Notes: generated by a model not told the origin, from the letters alone. A DNA stretch of 64,000 nt from Yinghuangia seranimata (GCF_029953285.1 NZ_JASAOI010000054.1:1-64000); one strand, 5' to 3'; positions 1 to 9,056 are shown, counted from the first letter of the stretch. A program made the numbers and translations.

Positions 1-72
1 CCCCCCCCACCCGGCGGGGGGCGGCCGCCCCCGGCCGGCCCGCCACCGGCCGTTGGGGTTTCAGCGCCTCCG

Positions 73-2316
73 TCAGCGGCCGACGGTGACCGGCTCGCGG
101 TCCGACCGGGGGTCTCCGTCGCCGGACGCCTGCCCGTCGATGTGCTTGCGCAGGCTGTCGCCTTCGACGTCGACGTTGGGAAGGATCCGGTCGAGCCACT
201 TCGGCAGCCACCACGCGGACTTGCCCAGCAGCGCGAGCACCGCCGGGACGACGGCCATGCGCACCACGAACGCGTCGAAGAAGACCGCGCCGGCCAGGCC
301 GAGGCCGATCATCTTGATCATCGAGTCGGTCGCGCCGATAAAGCCGGCGAACACCGCGATCATGATGATCGCCGCGGCGGTCACCACCCGGGCCCCGTGC
401 CGGAAGCCGCTGACCACGGCCTCGCGCGGGCTCTCCCCGTGCACGAACGCCTCACGCATGCCGGTGACCAGGAACACCTCGTAGTCCATCGCGAGGCCGA
501 ACACCACGCCGACCAGGAAGATCGGCATCATGCTCATGATCGGCCCGGTCTGCTGGACGCCGAACAGGTCGGCCATCCAGCCCCACTGGAAGATCATGAC
601 CACCAGGCCCAGCGACGCGGCGACCGACAACAGGAAGCCGAGCGCCGCCTTGAGCGGCACCAGGATCGACCGGAACACCGCGATCAGCAGCAGGAACGCG
701 AGGCCGACCACGAGGATCAGGTACGGCAGCAGCGCGTCGTTCAGCTTCTGCGAGAAGTCGATGTTCATCGCCGGGGTGCCGCCCACGTAGGTGCGGGTGC
801 CCGCGGCGTCGTCCGCCTTCCCGACCGCGGCGCGGATGTCGTGCACCAGCGTCTCGGTCTTGGGGTCGCTCGGCTTGGTGGTCGGGGTCACCGCGATGGT
901 GGCCAGGTCGCCCTTGCGGTTGAGCATCGCCTGGCCGACCGACGCGACGCCCTTGCCCCGCAGCCCGTCGACCTGGTTGCGCACCGCCTCCGCGGCACCG
1001 TGCGGGTCGGAGGCCTTCGCGGTGTCGACGACCAGCAGCAGCGGCCCGTTGAAGCCGGGGCCGAAGCTCTCGGCGAGCATGTCGTACGCCTTGCGCTGCG
1101 TCGTGCTCGTCGGCTTGGCGCTGTCGTCCGGCAGGCCGAGGTTCATGCTCGCGGCCGGAAGCGCGATGGCACCGAGGCCGAGGACGGCCGCGATGAGCAC
1201 CAGCGCGGGACGGCGCAGCACGAAACGGGCCCACCGCGACCCCATGTTCGGCTTCTCGTCCGCGGGCGGCGCCGAGACGTTCAACTCGGCGGCACGCTTG
1301 CGGTCCTTGCGGCCGAAGATGCGCTTGCCCGCGAAGCCGAGCAGCGCCGGGACGAAGGTGAGCGCCACAAGCACCGCGATGACCACGGTGAACGCCGCGG
1401 CCAGACCCATCTCGGTGAGCATCGGGATGTTCACGACGGCCAGCCCGGACAGCGCGATGACCACGGTCAGGCCGGCGAAGACCACCGCCGAGCCCGCGGT
1501 GCCCACGGCCCGCCCCGCGGCCTCCTCGGGTTCGCGGCCGAGCCTCAGCTCGGTGCGGAAGCGGGAGACGATGAAGAGCGCGTAGTCGATGCCGACCGCG
1601 AGGCCGATCATCATGGCGAGCGTGGACGTGCTGTCCGACAGGTCGAAGACGCCCGCCACCGCGGTGATCCCGGCGATGCCGACACCGACGCCGAGGATCG
1701 CGGTGAGCAGCGGCAGCCCGGCGGCGATCATCGCGCCGAACGTGATCGCCAGCACAACGGCCGCCACAGCCACGCCGATGATCTCGCCGTTGCCGACGCT
1801 GCTCTGGGAGCGCAGCGCGTCGCCGCCCACCTCGACGTCGATCCCGGCGGCACGGCCCTGGTCGACGGCGTTCTCGAGGGTGTCGCGGCTGGAGTCCTTC
1901 AGCAGGTCGGCGCCCACCGTGTAGTCGACGGTGGCGTACGCCGTTCTGCCGTCCGAACTCACCGTCTGCGGCGCGAGCGGGTCCGTCACACCCGCGATCT
2001 CCTGGGTGCCCTTCAGAGCGCCGATGGTCTTCTCGACCGCGGCCTTGTTCTGCGCGGCGTCGATGCGCTGCCCGTCCTTGGCGTGGAACACGACGCGCGC
2101 GGTGGCACCGCCGCCGGCGGCGTCGGGGCTGCGCTCCTCCAGCAGGTCGACGGCCTTCTGGGCCTCGATTCCGGGGATCGAGAACGGCTTGGCGGCGGGC
2201 TTGGACGCGGACGCGGCACCGAAGCCGACGGCGACGAGCACCGCAAGCCATATGAACAGCACCAGGCGCCTTCGGCGGAACGCGGTCCGGCCGAGCCCGT
2301 ACAAGAAGGTGGCCAT
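73..2316 (-). CDS. MMPL/RND family membrane transporter
   Basis: A 747-residue MmpL-type inner-membrane protein, a family that exports lipids or hydrophobic compounds using the proton gradient. Two repeated halves are visible: a basic N-terminus (MATFLYGLGRTAFRRRR) and TM1, a large extracytoplasmic loop, then a cluster of five TM segments, then the same order again. Each half has the conserved Asp-Tyr pair of the proton relay (GIDYALFI near residue 243; AMDYEVFL near residue 608). The frame is open 31 codons further upstream, but I place the start at ATG 2316 because a GGAG lies just upstream and the hydrophobic N-terminus begins there. No lipid or polyketide biosynthesis genes adjoin it, so the substrate is unknown. 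Confidence 0.9.
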   Translation of the reverse strand: MATFLYGLGRTAFRRRRLVLFIWLAVLVAVGFGAASASKPAAKPFSIPGIEAQKAVDLLEERSPDAAGGGATARVVFHAKDGQRIDAAQNKAAVEKTIGALKGTQEIAGVTDPLAPQTVSSDGRTAYATVDYTVGADLLKDSSRDTLENAVDQGRAAGIDVEVGGDALRSQSSVGNGEIIGVAVAAVVLAITFGAMIAAGLPLLTAILGVGVGIAGITAVAGVFDLSDSTSTLAMMIGLAVGIDYALFIVSRFRTELRLGREPEEAAGRAVGTAGSAVVFAGLTVVIALSGLAVVNIPMLTEMGLAAAFTVVIAVLVALTFVPALLGFAGKRIFGRKDRKRAAELNVSAPPADEKPNMGSRWARFVLRRPALVLIAAVLGLGAIALPAASMNLGLPDDSAKPTSTTQRKAYDMLAESFGPGFNGPLLLVVDTAKASDPHGAAEAVRNQVDGLRGKGVASVGQAMLNRKGDLATIAVTPTTKPSDPKTETLVHDIRAAVGKADDAAGTRTYVGGTPAMNIDFSQKLNDALLPYLILVVGLAFLLLIAVFRSILVPLKAALGFLLSVAASLGLVVMIFQWGWMADLFGVQQTGPIMSMMPIFLVGVVFGLAMDYEVFLVTGMREAFVHGESPREAVVSGFRHGARVVTAAAIIMIAVFAGFIGATDSMIKMIGLGLAGAVFFDAFVVRMAVVPAVLALLGKSAWWLPKWLDRILPNVDVEGDSLRKHIDGQASGDGDPRSDREPVTVGR

Positions 2317-2865
2317 GAGAGGGAACTCCGGGTCGATCAGAGGGAAAACGGACGCATAGGACCGGCCCGCGGCGACGTAGGTCGCCGCTCCGGAACGCGG
2401 CCAGGGCACACCGCGACCGCGGGTGCCGGCTCAGCCGCACAAAGGGAGAGGTGAGGAGAGGTGAAAGGTCTGGTGAAGTGACGCCCGCCGCTGGCCGACG
2501 GCGTGGACGTCAGACGCCGCCGCGTCTCCCGCGCACCCGCACCCGCGGCACAGGCCGGCGACGTGTCGGGCGGGCATCAGCGATGCGGAGCAGGTGGTGC
2601 ATGCGGCGGTTCTCCTGAAGGACGGCCACCCCACGAAGGGGCCGGCCGCCGGATGAATCCATTAATCGAACAATCACAAGTCTCGCCGCCGCCCGGCCCC
2701 CGGGAGTCCTCCACGAGGCCCGAAGTTCCGTACTTCGCGGGGCGTACGCCCGCCGTCTCAGCACTCCCGCCACGCGCCCACCGGCCGACGCCGCCGAACT
2801 CCTCGGACGCGTAGTGGCGTTCGTCACGGCCACCCCCGAACCGCCCGGGGCCGCACACGCAGAAA
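2317..2865. other. Long upstream region of the MMPL gene
   Basis: About 550 bases between the MMPL gene and the tRNA terminator. It contains a perfect 8-bp hairpin (GCGGCGAC, loop GTAG, GTCGCCGC) at 2369-2388, a 30-codon reading frame on the minus strand with a good ribosome binding site (2510-2602), and an AT-rich patch at about 2652-2680 that could hold a minus-strand promoter. Other reading frames here look like chance. Confidence 0.5.
2510..2602 (-). CDS. Possible short leader ORF upstream of MMPL gene
   Basis: A 30-codon frame beginning MHHLLRIADARP and ending in an Arg-rich tail (RRRPVPRVRVRGRRGG). On the minus strand its ATG is preceded by AGGAG at a spacing of about 9 bases. It lies between an AT-rich, promoter-like patch and the MMPL gene, with a hairpin at 2369-2388 in between. 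I do not recognise the peptide. Position and Shine-Dalgarno suggest a translated leader or attenuator peptide, but with only 30 codons chance cannot be excluded. Confidence 0.3.
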   Translation of the reverse strand: MHHLLRIADARPTRRRPVPRVRVRGRRGGV

Positions 2866-2894
2866 CGCCCCGGACGAGGATCTCGTTCGGGGCG
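2866..2894 (-). terminator. Terminator of the tRNA cluster
   Basis: A 13-bp stem (CGCCCCGGACGAG against CTCGTTCGGGGCG, one G-T pair) with a 3-base loop. Read on the minus strand it lies just downstream of tRNA-Phe and is followed by TTT. Confidence 0.75.
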
Positions 2895-2914
2895 ACTGGA
2901 CTCTTCAGAGCGAG

Positions 2915-2988
2915 TGGCCAGGGGCGGGGTCGAACCGCCGACCTTCCGATTTTCAGTCGGACGCTCGTACCAACTGAGCTACCTGGCC
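2915..2988 (-). tRNA. tRNA-Phe (GAA)
   Basis: Reverse complement folds as a cloverleaf: acceptor GGCCAGG paired with CCTGGCC, D-loop GCTCAGTTGGTACGAGC, anticodon loop CTGAAAA with anticodon GAA, T-loop GGTTCGACC, discriminator A. Last gene of a three-tRNA minus-strand cluster. Confidence 0.96.
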
Positions 2989-3027
2989 TGGAGATTGGAG
3001 AATCCGCCTTGCGGCGGATCCATCCAG

Positions 3028-3102
3028 CGGTCCTGACGGGATTTGAACCCGCGGCCTTCACCTTGACAGGGTGACGAGCACTCCAAACTGCTCCACAGGA
3101 CC
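3028..3102 (-). tRNA. tRNA-Asp (GTC)
   Basis: Reverse complement: acceptor GGTCCTG paired with CAGGACC, anticodon loop CTGTCAA (anticodon GTC), T-arm GCGGGTTCAAATCCCGT, discriminator G. Middle gene of the Glu-Asp-Phe cluster. Confidence 0.96.
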
Positions 3103-3188
3103 TTGCTTTTTTGTTGTACCGAACCGGGTTGTTCCCGCCCCGTTCGGTGTTGCTTCACTCTACCGTACTGGCCGTCCGGCTTCGTGCG

Positions 3189-3261
3189 TGCCCCCAACGG
3201 GATTCGAACCCGTGCTACCGCCTTGAAAGGGCGACGTCCTAGGCCACTAGACGATGGGGGC
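3189..3261 (-). tRNA. tRNA-Glu (TTC)
   Basis: Reverse complement: acceptor GCCCCCA paired with TGGGGGC, D-arm GTCTAGTGGCCTAGGAC, anticodon loop TTTCAAG region with anticodon TTC, T-arm CGGGTTCGAATCCCG. First gene of the cluster in transcription order. Confidence 0.96.
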
Positions 3262-3387
3262 TTGGTGGCCGGTCCGGCGTCTTGTTGCCGTCGGGGACGG
3301 TCAGAACTATACGGGGTGCTCGGCCCGATCGGCAAAACGGATTCCCGGAGGCCTCCCGAGGCGGGGTCCGGCGCGCAGAATGGGGGC

Positions 3388-3738
3388 GTGCTGGAGATGT
3401 CGCGTGAGGAGTTCGAGGAGCTGGTCGCGGAGGCGTTGGACCGGATCCCGCCGGAGCTGACCGCGCTCATGGACAACGTCGCGATCTTCGTCGAGGACGA
3501 CCCGGATCCGGGCGGGCCCGAGCTGCTCGGGCTGTACGAGGGCATCCCGCTCACCGAGCGCGGCGACTGGTACGCCGGGGTCCTGCCGGACCGCATCACG
3601 ATCTACCGGAACCCCACGCTCCGGATCTGCGAGACGTACGAGCACGTGGTCGAGGAGGTCGAGATCACGGTCGTGCACGAGGTCGCGCACCACTTCGGGA
3701 TCGACGACGAGCGGCTGCACGAGCTCGGCTACGGGTGA
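3388..3738 (+). CDS. Small zinc metallopeptidase family protein
   Basis: A 116-residue cytosolic protein of the one-domain zincin-like family (PF06262 type) common in actinobacteria. The zinc motif HEVAHHFGIDDERLHEL is at the C-terminus: HExxH, then a conserved Asp/Glu cluster that would give the third ligand. The N-terminus MLEMSREEFEELV is typical of the family. Start taken at GTG 3388, with a G-rich stretch just upstream; ATG 3397 three codons later is the alternative. It sits beside the tRNA cluster on the opposite strand. Substrate unknown. Confidence 0.85.
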   Translation: MLEMSREEFEELVAEALDRIPPELTALMDNVAIFVEDDPDPGGPELLGLYEGIPLTERGDWYAGVLPDRITIYRNPTLRICETYEHVVEEVEITVVHEVAHHFGIDDERLHELGYG

Positions 3739-3866
3739 GGGCGCGGGCGGTGCGGGTCGCGCTCCGGGCGGCGCGCGGCGCGCCGGTACGCTGACCGGCA
3801 CCGCCGGGCGGAGTCATGTGTGGTCGAGCCCGACCGGAGCATCCGTCGAGCGAGGAGGCCGCAGCG

Positions 3867-4352
3867 ATGAGCCCCGGGCCGCATCCCGTGCCGGGCCCCG
3901 CCGGCACCCCGGACGCGCCCGCGTCGTCGCGACACGGCCAGGGCCCCGTGCTGGCGGCCGTCTCGGTGGGCGGTGCGGTCGGCGCGGTCGCGCGGTACGC
4001 GGCCGGCCTGTGGTGGCCGACACCCGCAGGGACGTTCCCCTGGACCACGTTCGTCGTGAACGTTGTCGGCTGTGCGGCGATCGGCGTCCTGATGGTGCTG
4101 GTCCTGGAGGTCCGCAAGCCGCACCCGCTGTGGCGGCCGTTCCTGGGCACCGGCGTGCTCGGCGGCTTCACGACGTTCTCGACGTACGCCGTCGACATCC
4201 AGCGCCTCGTCGACCGGGGCCGGGCCGCCGTCGCGGTCGCCTACCTCGGGGCGACGCTCCTCGCCGCCATGGCGGCCGTCTGGGCGGCCACGACGCTCAC
4301 CCGCCGGCTGCACCCGATGCCGGCGCCCCAGGCCGCGGAGGCCGGCCCGTGA
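3867..4352 (+). CDS. crcB1: Fluoride efflux channel subunit CrcB/Fluc (1)
   Basis: A 161-residue four-TM protein of the Fluc family, which lets fluoride leave the cell passively. Family signatures are in order: GAVGAVARY (Gly-rich TM1 with Arg), TTFVVNVVG (conserved Asn), and [15 protein letters not shown] with the Phe/Thr track of the pore. Start chosen at ATG 3867, because GAGGAGG lies 8 bases upstream; the frame opens at 3816 without such a site. The stop overlaps the next start as GTGA, so it is co-translated with a second crcB and the product is expected to be a heterodimeric channel. No fluoride riboswitch was seen upstream. Confidence 0.92.
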   Translation: MSPGPHPVPGPAGTPDAPASSRHGQGPVLAAVSVGGAVGAVARYAAGLWWPTPAGTFPWTTFVVNVVGCAAIGVLMVLVLEVRKPHPLWRPFLGTGVLGGFTTFSTYAVDIQRLVDRGRAAVAVAYLGATLLAAMAAVWAATTLTRRLHPMPAPQAAEAGP

Positions 4353-4732
4353 ACTGGCTGCTCGTGGTGCTCGGCGCCATGGTCGGCGCGCCGCTGCGCT
4401 ACCTGACCGACCGCGCGATGCAGGCCGGCCAGGCGCGGACCGACGCCGTCCTCCCGTGGGGCACGTTCACCGTGAACGTCCTCGGCAGCCTCGTGCTCGG
4501 CCTGCTGACCGGCGCCGCGGCGGCGGGGGCGACGTCGTCGCATGTGCAGGTGCTGGTCGGCACCGGGTTCTGCGGCGCGCTGACGACGTACTCGACGTTC
4601 TCGTACGAGACCCTCCGCCTGTACGAGACGGGCAACCGCTGGTCGGCCGCCGCGAACGTCGCCGTGACGCTGGCCGCCGGGCTCGCCGCCGCGTTCGCCG
4701 GAGCCGGGCTCGCCGACGCGTTCTGGGGCTGA
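4349..4732 (+). CDS. crcB2: Fluoride efflux channel subunit CrcB/Fluc (2)
   Basis: A 127-residue four-TM Fluc subunit starting at GTG 4349, inside the stop of crcB1. Signatures: [21 protein letters not shown] (conserved Asn) and [17 protein letters not shown]. Paired crcB genes are usual in Gram-positive bacteria, where dual-topology dimers are replaced by two antiparallel partners. The overlap gives a 1:1 ratio. Confidence 0.93.
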   Translation: MNWLLVVLGAMVGAPLRYLTDRAMQAGQARTDAVLPWGTFTVNVLGSLVLGLLTGAAAAGATSSHVQVLVGTGFCGALTTYSTFSYETLRLYETGNRWSAAANVAVTLAAGLAAAFAGAGLADAFWG

Positions 4733-4898
4733 TTCCGCGGCCGTTCCGGGGCCGACGGGCTCACCCGCCGACTGATCGCGCGCCGCACGGAACCCGCCCG
4801 CACGCGCTCCCTCGTATGGGTGATGCCGGGGCGCCCGAGGATTCACCCCCGCCGGGCCCGCCAAGGATCCTGACAGGGACTCAGGGCGGGGAGGCACG

Positions 4899-6599
4899 AT
4901 GGGTGAAGACGTCAGGGGGGCACCGGACTTCGAGGAGCCGGCCTTTCGGTACGGACCGAGCAGGCGCTCCGAGCCCCCGCTGAGCGTCGGCGCCTGGACG
5001 GAGAGCGGGACGCGCGCCCCGGCGGCCGACCGCGCGCCGTCCGCCGAGCCGGGACCGTCGGGCATCGGCCCGGAGCGGATGGTTCAGGCGGCGGTACCGC
5101 GCGCCCGGGGGGCGCGGTGGGTTCCGCCGGGTGAGGACGACTTCGGTGGACTGGACGGACTCGGCGGCGGCGGCCCGGTCGGCTCCCGGCTCGGGCCGGT
5201 CGAGTCGGCCCGCCACGTGGAACCCGAGGGGGCCGTGGAACCCGAGGGGCCTGTAGAGGCTTCCGCAGAACCGGAGTTCGGCGGCTGGGAGTCGTCCCAG
5301 ACCTGGTATGCCGGGCCCGTCCCGGAGCCGGTGGAGCGCACCGCGCACACCGAGGATTCGGCGCCCACAATGCCCGCCGAGCCGCCCAGGCCCGCCGAGC
5401 CTGCCGAGCCCGCCGAGCCCGCCGAAGAACCCGAACGCCTCGAACATCCTGAGCTTCCCGAACCGACCGAGCCGCCCGCGTGGACCGGGCACGCGGAACA
5501 GGTCGACCACGCCGAATACGCCGACTCCGCCGCGTACGCCGACGTCGAAGCCGAAGAGCCCGCCTTCGTCGTCACCACCGCCACCATGCACCCCCTCCAT
5601 GCCGCCCACGTCCCCGCTCCGCACATCCCCGCTCCCCAAGTCCCTGCCACCCAGGTGGAGTTGCGCCGCGGCCGGCACACGTCCGACGAGCGCCGCGCCG
5701 GCGAGTCGCTCCCGATCGACGCCCTGGTCGGCCACGAACTGCGGGTGCAGCGCGGCGCGTTCGAGATCGCGGTGATGCTGGTCGCCCCGGCGCTCGCGCT
5801 CGTCGGGCTGCTGTACTACTTCGGCTGGGCCCGCAGCGTGGCGCTCGCCGACTTCCTCGGCATCGACGAGGACGTGCTCGGCTACACGACCCGCGACTAC
5901 CTGCTCCGCAGCGTCGACACGCTCTACCGCCCGATGCTCGTCGCCGTCGCGGTCCTCCTCGCGGCGCGCATGATCCACCCACCGCTCCTGGTCAGACTCC
6001 GCCGCCACCGCCGCCTCGCCGCACGCCTGTCATGGCTGCTGCGCTGCGCATGGCTGTTCGTGCCGGCCGCGACGTGGGCGGTCGTGTTCCGCTGGCCGGG
6101 GCACTGGCCGCAGTTCTGGCCGCTGCTGCTTCCCGGGGCGCTCACGGTGGGCGTGCTGGTGTCGGCGTACGGCGTCCTGCTGTCGCGCCAGGTCGGGTCG
6201 CACCGGCGGGTGACGGGAATGGGCGTGCGGCCGTGGTCGTTGTCAGTGGTGCTGACCGCGGCGGCGGTGGTGCTGTGCCTGTTCTGGACGCTCGGGGCGT
6301 ACGCCCAGGCGAACGGGCAGGTGGCCGCGCTCCGCCTCGTCCGCGACCTCCCGTCGCGCACGTCCGTCCTCGTGTACTCGGCCGACGACCTCAGGGTCGG
6401 CGCCGACCAGGGGGTCACGGTGGAGGCACTGACGGGGCGCGACTCGCCGTACCGCTTCCGGTACGGCGGCCTCCGGTTGCTGCGCCGGGCCGAGGGCAGG
6501 CTGTTCCTGCTGCCCGACCACTGGTCGTGGGACCGGCCGCGGCTCATCGTCGTCCGCGACGACGCAAGGGTGCGTGTGGAGTACGTTCGCACGCGCTGA
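4899..6599 (+). CDS. Pro/Glu-rich N-terminal, multi-TM membrane protein of unknown function
   Basis: A 566-residue protein I do not recognise. The first ~270 residues are low-complexity and rich in Pro, Glu and Ala (including a PAEPAEPAEPAEEPE run), predicted cytosolic and disordered. The rest has about five hydrophobic segments, starting with IAVMLVAPALALVGLLYYFGW, and a C-terminal ~90-residue soluble domain (LRLVRDLPSRTSVLVYSADD..., ending VRVEYVRTR). GGGGAGG sits 5 bases before the ATG. Monocistronic by spacing. The domain after the last TM could be extracytoplasmic; no enzymatic motif was seen. Confidence 0.7.
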   Translation: MGEDVRGAPDFEEPAFRYGPSRRSEPPLSVGAWTESGTRAPAADRAPSAEPGPSGIGPERMVQAAVPRARGARWVPPGEDDFGGLDGLGGGGPVGSRLGPVESARHVEPEGAVEPEGPVEASAEPEFGGWESSQTWYAGPVPEPVERTAHTEDSAPTMPAEPPRPAEPAEPAEPAEEPERLEHPELPEPTEPPAWTGHAEQVDHAEYADSAAYADVEAEEPAFVVTTATMHPLHAAHVPAPHIPAPQVPATQVELRRGRHTSDERRAGESLPIDALVGHELRVQRGAFEIAVMLVAPALALVGLLYYFGWARSVALADFLGIDEDVLGYTTRDYLLRSVDTLYRPMLVAVAVLLAARMIHPPLLVRLRRHRRLAARLSWLLRCAWLFVPAATWAVVFRWPGHWPQFWPLLLPGALTVGVLVSAYGVLLSRQVGSHRRVTGMGVRPWSLSVVLTAAAVVLCLFWTLGAYAQANGQVAALRLVRDLPSRTSVLVYSADDLRVGADQGVTVEALTGRDSPYRFRYGGLRLLRRAEGRLFLLPDHWSWDRPRLIVVRDDARVRVEYVRTR

Positions 6600-6675
6600 C
6601 CTGCGAAAACGTGGTGCGTGGTCAGCGAGCCGGCCGACATCCTGTAGGCTGGTAGATCGACTCGTGTTCATCTCC

Positions 6676-6702
6676 AGACGCCGACGGCAAAGCGTGGCGT
6701 CT
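6676..6702 (+). promoter_or_regulatory. Hairpin in the helicase 5' leader
   Basis: AGACGCC and GGCGTCT form a perfect 7-bp stem with a 13-base loop, about 100 bases before the helicase start. The gap upstream of the helicase is about 200 bases, so a structured leader is likely. Temperature or autoregulation would fit the gene class but is not shown. Confidence 0.35.
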
Positions 6703-6797
6703 CACAGGCTCGTTCAGGTGCTCAGCAGAGGGTCGCCAAGACATGCGACCGATTCAGGGCTGCGGACCTCCGACGTGCCGTATTCGGAAGGTTCTGC

Positions 6798-9002
6798 ATG
6801 CCCCCGCTGTCCCATGACTCTGTCACGCCCATGCCCGCCGACGCCGACGTCGCGGTGACCGAAGAAGCGGTCGTCGAGACCGCCGAGGCCACCGAGGCGC
6901 CCGCGGTCGACATCGACGCGACCACCGCCGTGGACACCGACGACACCCACAACGACACCGCCGACGTCGCGGCCGACGCCGACGACGAGGACCTCGACGC
7001 GGACGACCTCGCCGAGGACGAGGCGGACGACGCCGAGGAAGCCGCGGACGAGGCCGACGCCGAGGAAGCCCCCGAGCTCGGCCCCACGTTCGCCGAGCTC
7101 GGCGTCCCGGACGCCATCGTCGACGCCCTCGACCGCCGCGGCGTCCGCCACGCGTTCCCGATCCAGGCCGCCACGCTGCCCGACGCGATCGCCGGCAAGG
7201 ACATCCTCGGCCGCGGCCGCACCGGCTCCGGCAAGACCCTGGGCTTCGGCCTGCCGACGCTGACCCGCCTGAGCGGCCAGAAGGCCCGCGCGAAGCGCCC
7301 GCTGGCGCTCGTGCTGGTGCCGACCCGCGAGCTGGCGATGCAGGTGCACGACGCGCTCGAGCCGTACGGCCGGGTGCTCGACCTGCGCATGAAGGTGGTC
7401 TGCGGCGGCATGTCGATGCCCCGTCAGATCATGGCCCTCGAGCGGGGCGTCGAGATCCTCGTCGCCACCCCGGGCCGTCTCCAGGACCTCGTCGACCGCG
7501 GCGCGTGCTCGCTCGACTCGGTGAAGATCGCCGTGCTCGACGAGGCCGACCAGATGGCCGACATGGGCTTCCTGCCCGAGGTCTCCGCGCTTCTCGACCT
7601 GGTTCCGGCCGGCGGCCAGCGCATGCTGTTCTCGGCGACGCTGGACAACGGCGTCGACGCGATCGTCAAGCGCTACCTGACCGACCCGGTCACGCACTCG
7701 GTCGACCCGCACGCGTCGTCGGTCACCACGATGACCCACCACGTCTTCACGGTGCAGCCGAAGGACAAGGTGTACGTCACGGCCGCCATCGCGGCGCGCC
7801 GCGGCCGCACCATGGTCTTCGTCCGCACCAAGTTCGGCGCCGACCGGGTCGCCGCGCAGCTGCGCGAGGCCGGGGTGCGCGCCGAGGCGCTGCACGGCGG
7901 CATGACGCAGGGCGCGCGCACCCGCACGCTGGCCGAGTTCAAGGAAGGCCAGACGCCGGTGCTGGTCGCGACGGACGTCGCGGCGCGCGGCATCCACGTC
8001 GACGGCATCGACCTGGTCCTGCACGTGGACCCGGCCGGCGACCCGAAGGACTACCTCCACCGCGCGGGCCGCACGGCGCGTGCCGGCGAGGAGGGCATGG
8101 TCGTGACGCTGGCGCTGCCGCACCAGCGCCGTTCCGTGGACCGGCTGATGGAGGCGGCGGGCATCGAGCCCGAGCGCCTGCGCGTCACCGGCAGCAGCGA
8201 CCAGGAGATGCGCCGCATCACCGGTGCGCGCACGCTCTCCGAGGTCAAGGCGCAGTCGGTCGCCGACGCGGCGGTCGCCGCCGAGGAGGAGGCCGAGCGC
8301 CTCGCGACCCGCATCGTCGAGCTGAAGGCCCGCGCGGCCGAGCTGCGGCGCAAGGCGGCCGAGCTGGCCGAGGCGGCGCAGCGCAAGGACGCCGAGGAGA
8401 AGGCCCGTCCGCCGCGCGCCGAGCGGCCGTACGAGCGCACCGAGCGTTCCTACGAGCGCAGTGACCGTGGTGACCGTGGCGACCGTGGCGACCGCGGCGA
8501 GCGCTCGTACGACCGGGGCGACCGCGGCGACCGCCGTGGCCCGCGCCGCGACGACCGTGGCGACCGTCCGTCGTACGGCGACCGTGGCGACCGTCCCTCG
8601 TACGGCGACCGCGGCCCGCGCCGTGACGACCGTGGTGACCGTGGCGAGCGCCCGTCGTACGGCGAGCGTTCCTACGGCGGCGACCGCGGCCCGCGCCGCG
8701 AGGGTGGCTACCGTGACGGCGGCGCCCGCTCCGGCGGCGGCTTCGCCGGCCGGGACCGGCAGCACGAGGGCGGCTACCGCGGCCCGCGTGGCGACCGTGC
8801 GGACCGTCCGTCGTACGGCGACCGGCCGCGCAGCGACCGCCCGTACAGCGACCGGCCGTTCAACGACCGTCCGCGTGGCGAGCGTCCGTCCTACGGCGAG
8901 CGTTCCTACGGCGGCGACCGCTCGTTCGACCGCGGCCCGCGCCACGACCGGCACGACGGCCCGCGCCGTGAGGGCGACCGCAAGCCGCGCTGGAAGAGCT
9001 GA
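6798..9002 (+). CDS. DEAD-box ATP-dependent RNA helicase
   Basis: A 734-residue RNA helicase. After an acidic, Ala/Asp/Glu-rich tail (residues ~1-95) come the Q-motif region (FAELGVPDAIVDALDRRG), motif I GRGRTGSGKT (~residue 140), PTRELA, TPGRLQD, motif II DEAD (~245), SAT, and the second RecA-like domain with ATDVAARGIHV and HRAGRTARAG. From ~residue 540 the C-terminus is a long basic tail of imperfect DRGDR, RPSYGDR and RGPRR repeats, of the RNA-binding type. GGAAGG lies 6 bases before the ATG. Likely roles are ribosome assembly or RNA decay, as for CsdA/RhlE-type enzymes. Confidence 0.95.
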   Translation: MPPLSHDSVTPMPADADVAVTEEAVVETAEATEAPAVDIDATTAVDTDDTHNDTADVAADADDEDLDADDLAEDEADDAEEAADEADAEEAPELGPTFAELGVPDAIVDALDRRGVRHAFPIQAATLPDAIAGKDILGRGRTGSGKTLGFGLPTLTRLSGQKARAKRPLALVLVPTRELAMQVHDALEPYGRVLDLRMKVVCGGMSMPRQIMALERGVEILVATPGRLQDLVDRGACSLDSVKIAVLDEADQMADMGFLPEVSALLDLVPAGGQRMLFSATLDNGVDAIVKRYLTDPVTHSVDPHASSVTTMTHHVFTVQPKDKVYVTAAIAARRGRTMVFVRTKFGADRVAAQLREAGVRAEALHGGMTQGARTRTLAEFKEGQTPVLVATDVAARGIHVDGIDLVLHVDPAGDPKDYLHRAGRTARAGEEGMVVTLALPHQRRSVDRLMEAAGIEPERLRVTGSSDQEMRRITGARTLSEVKAQSVADAAVAAEEEAERLATRIVELKARAAELRRKAAELAEAAQRKDAEEKARPPRAERPYERTERSYERSDRGDRGDRGDRGERSYDRGDRGDRRGPRRDDRGDRPSYGDRGDRPSYGDRGPRRDDRGDRGERPSYGERSYGGDRGPRREGGYRDGGARSGGGFAGRDRQHEGGYRGPRGDRADRPSYGDRPRSDRPYSDRPFNDRPRGERPSYGERSYGGDRSFDRGPRHDRHDGPRREGDRKPRWKS
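8440..8990 (+). repeat. Imperfect repeats coding for Arg/Asp/Gly-rich tail
   Basis: In-frame degenerate repeats of about 9-27 bases (units such as GACCGTGGC and CCGTCGTACGGCGACCG) inside the helicase gene. They encode DRG and PSYGDR units. Such tracts are prone to slippage, so the exact copy number may vary between strains. Confidence 0.8.
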
Positions 9003-9056
9003 CGCATAACGCGTTCCGGTCCGGCCGCGGGCAGCGGCCTGACCGGTGAAGGCGAA

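Noticed and set aside
1-72. C/G-rich window start as a repeat element
   Set aside because: Only about 70 bases after the MMPL stop; may be terminator sequence or a low-quality contig end, and nothing more can be supported.
142-2454. 770-codon plus-strand frame opposite the MMPL gene
   Set aside because: Mirror frame of a high-GC gene; His/Arg/Asp-rich composition without hydrophobic or domain structure, while the minus-strand protein has full MMPL signatures.
3739-3866. Fluoride riboswitch upstream of crcB1
   Set aside because: The conserved riboswitch core sequence is not recognisable and the gap is only 128 bases of GC-rich sequence.
8440-8990. CRISPR-like repeat array
   Set aside because: The repeats are in frame, imperfect, without unique spacers, and encode the helicase tail.
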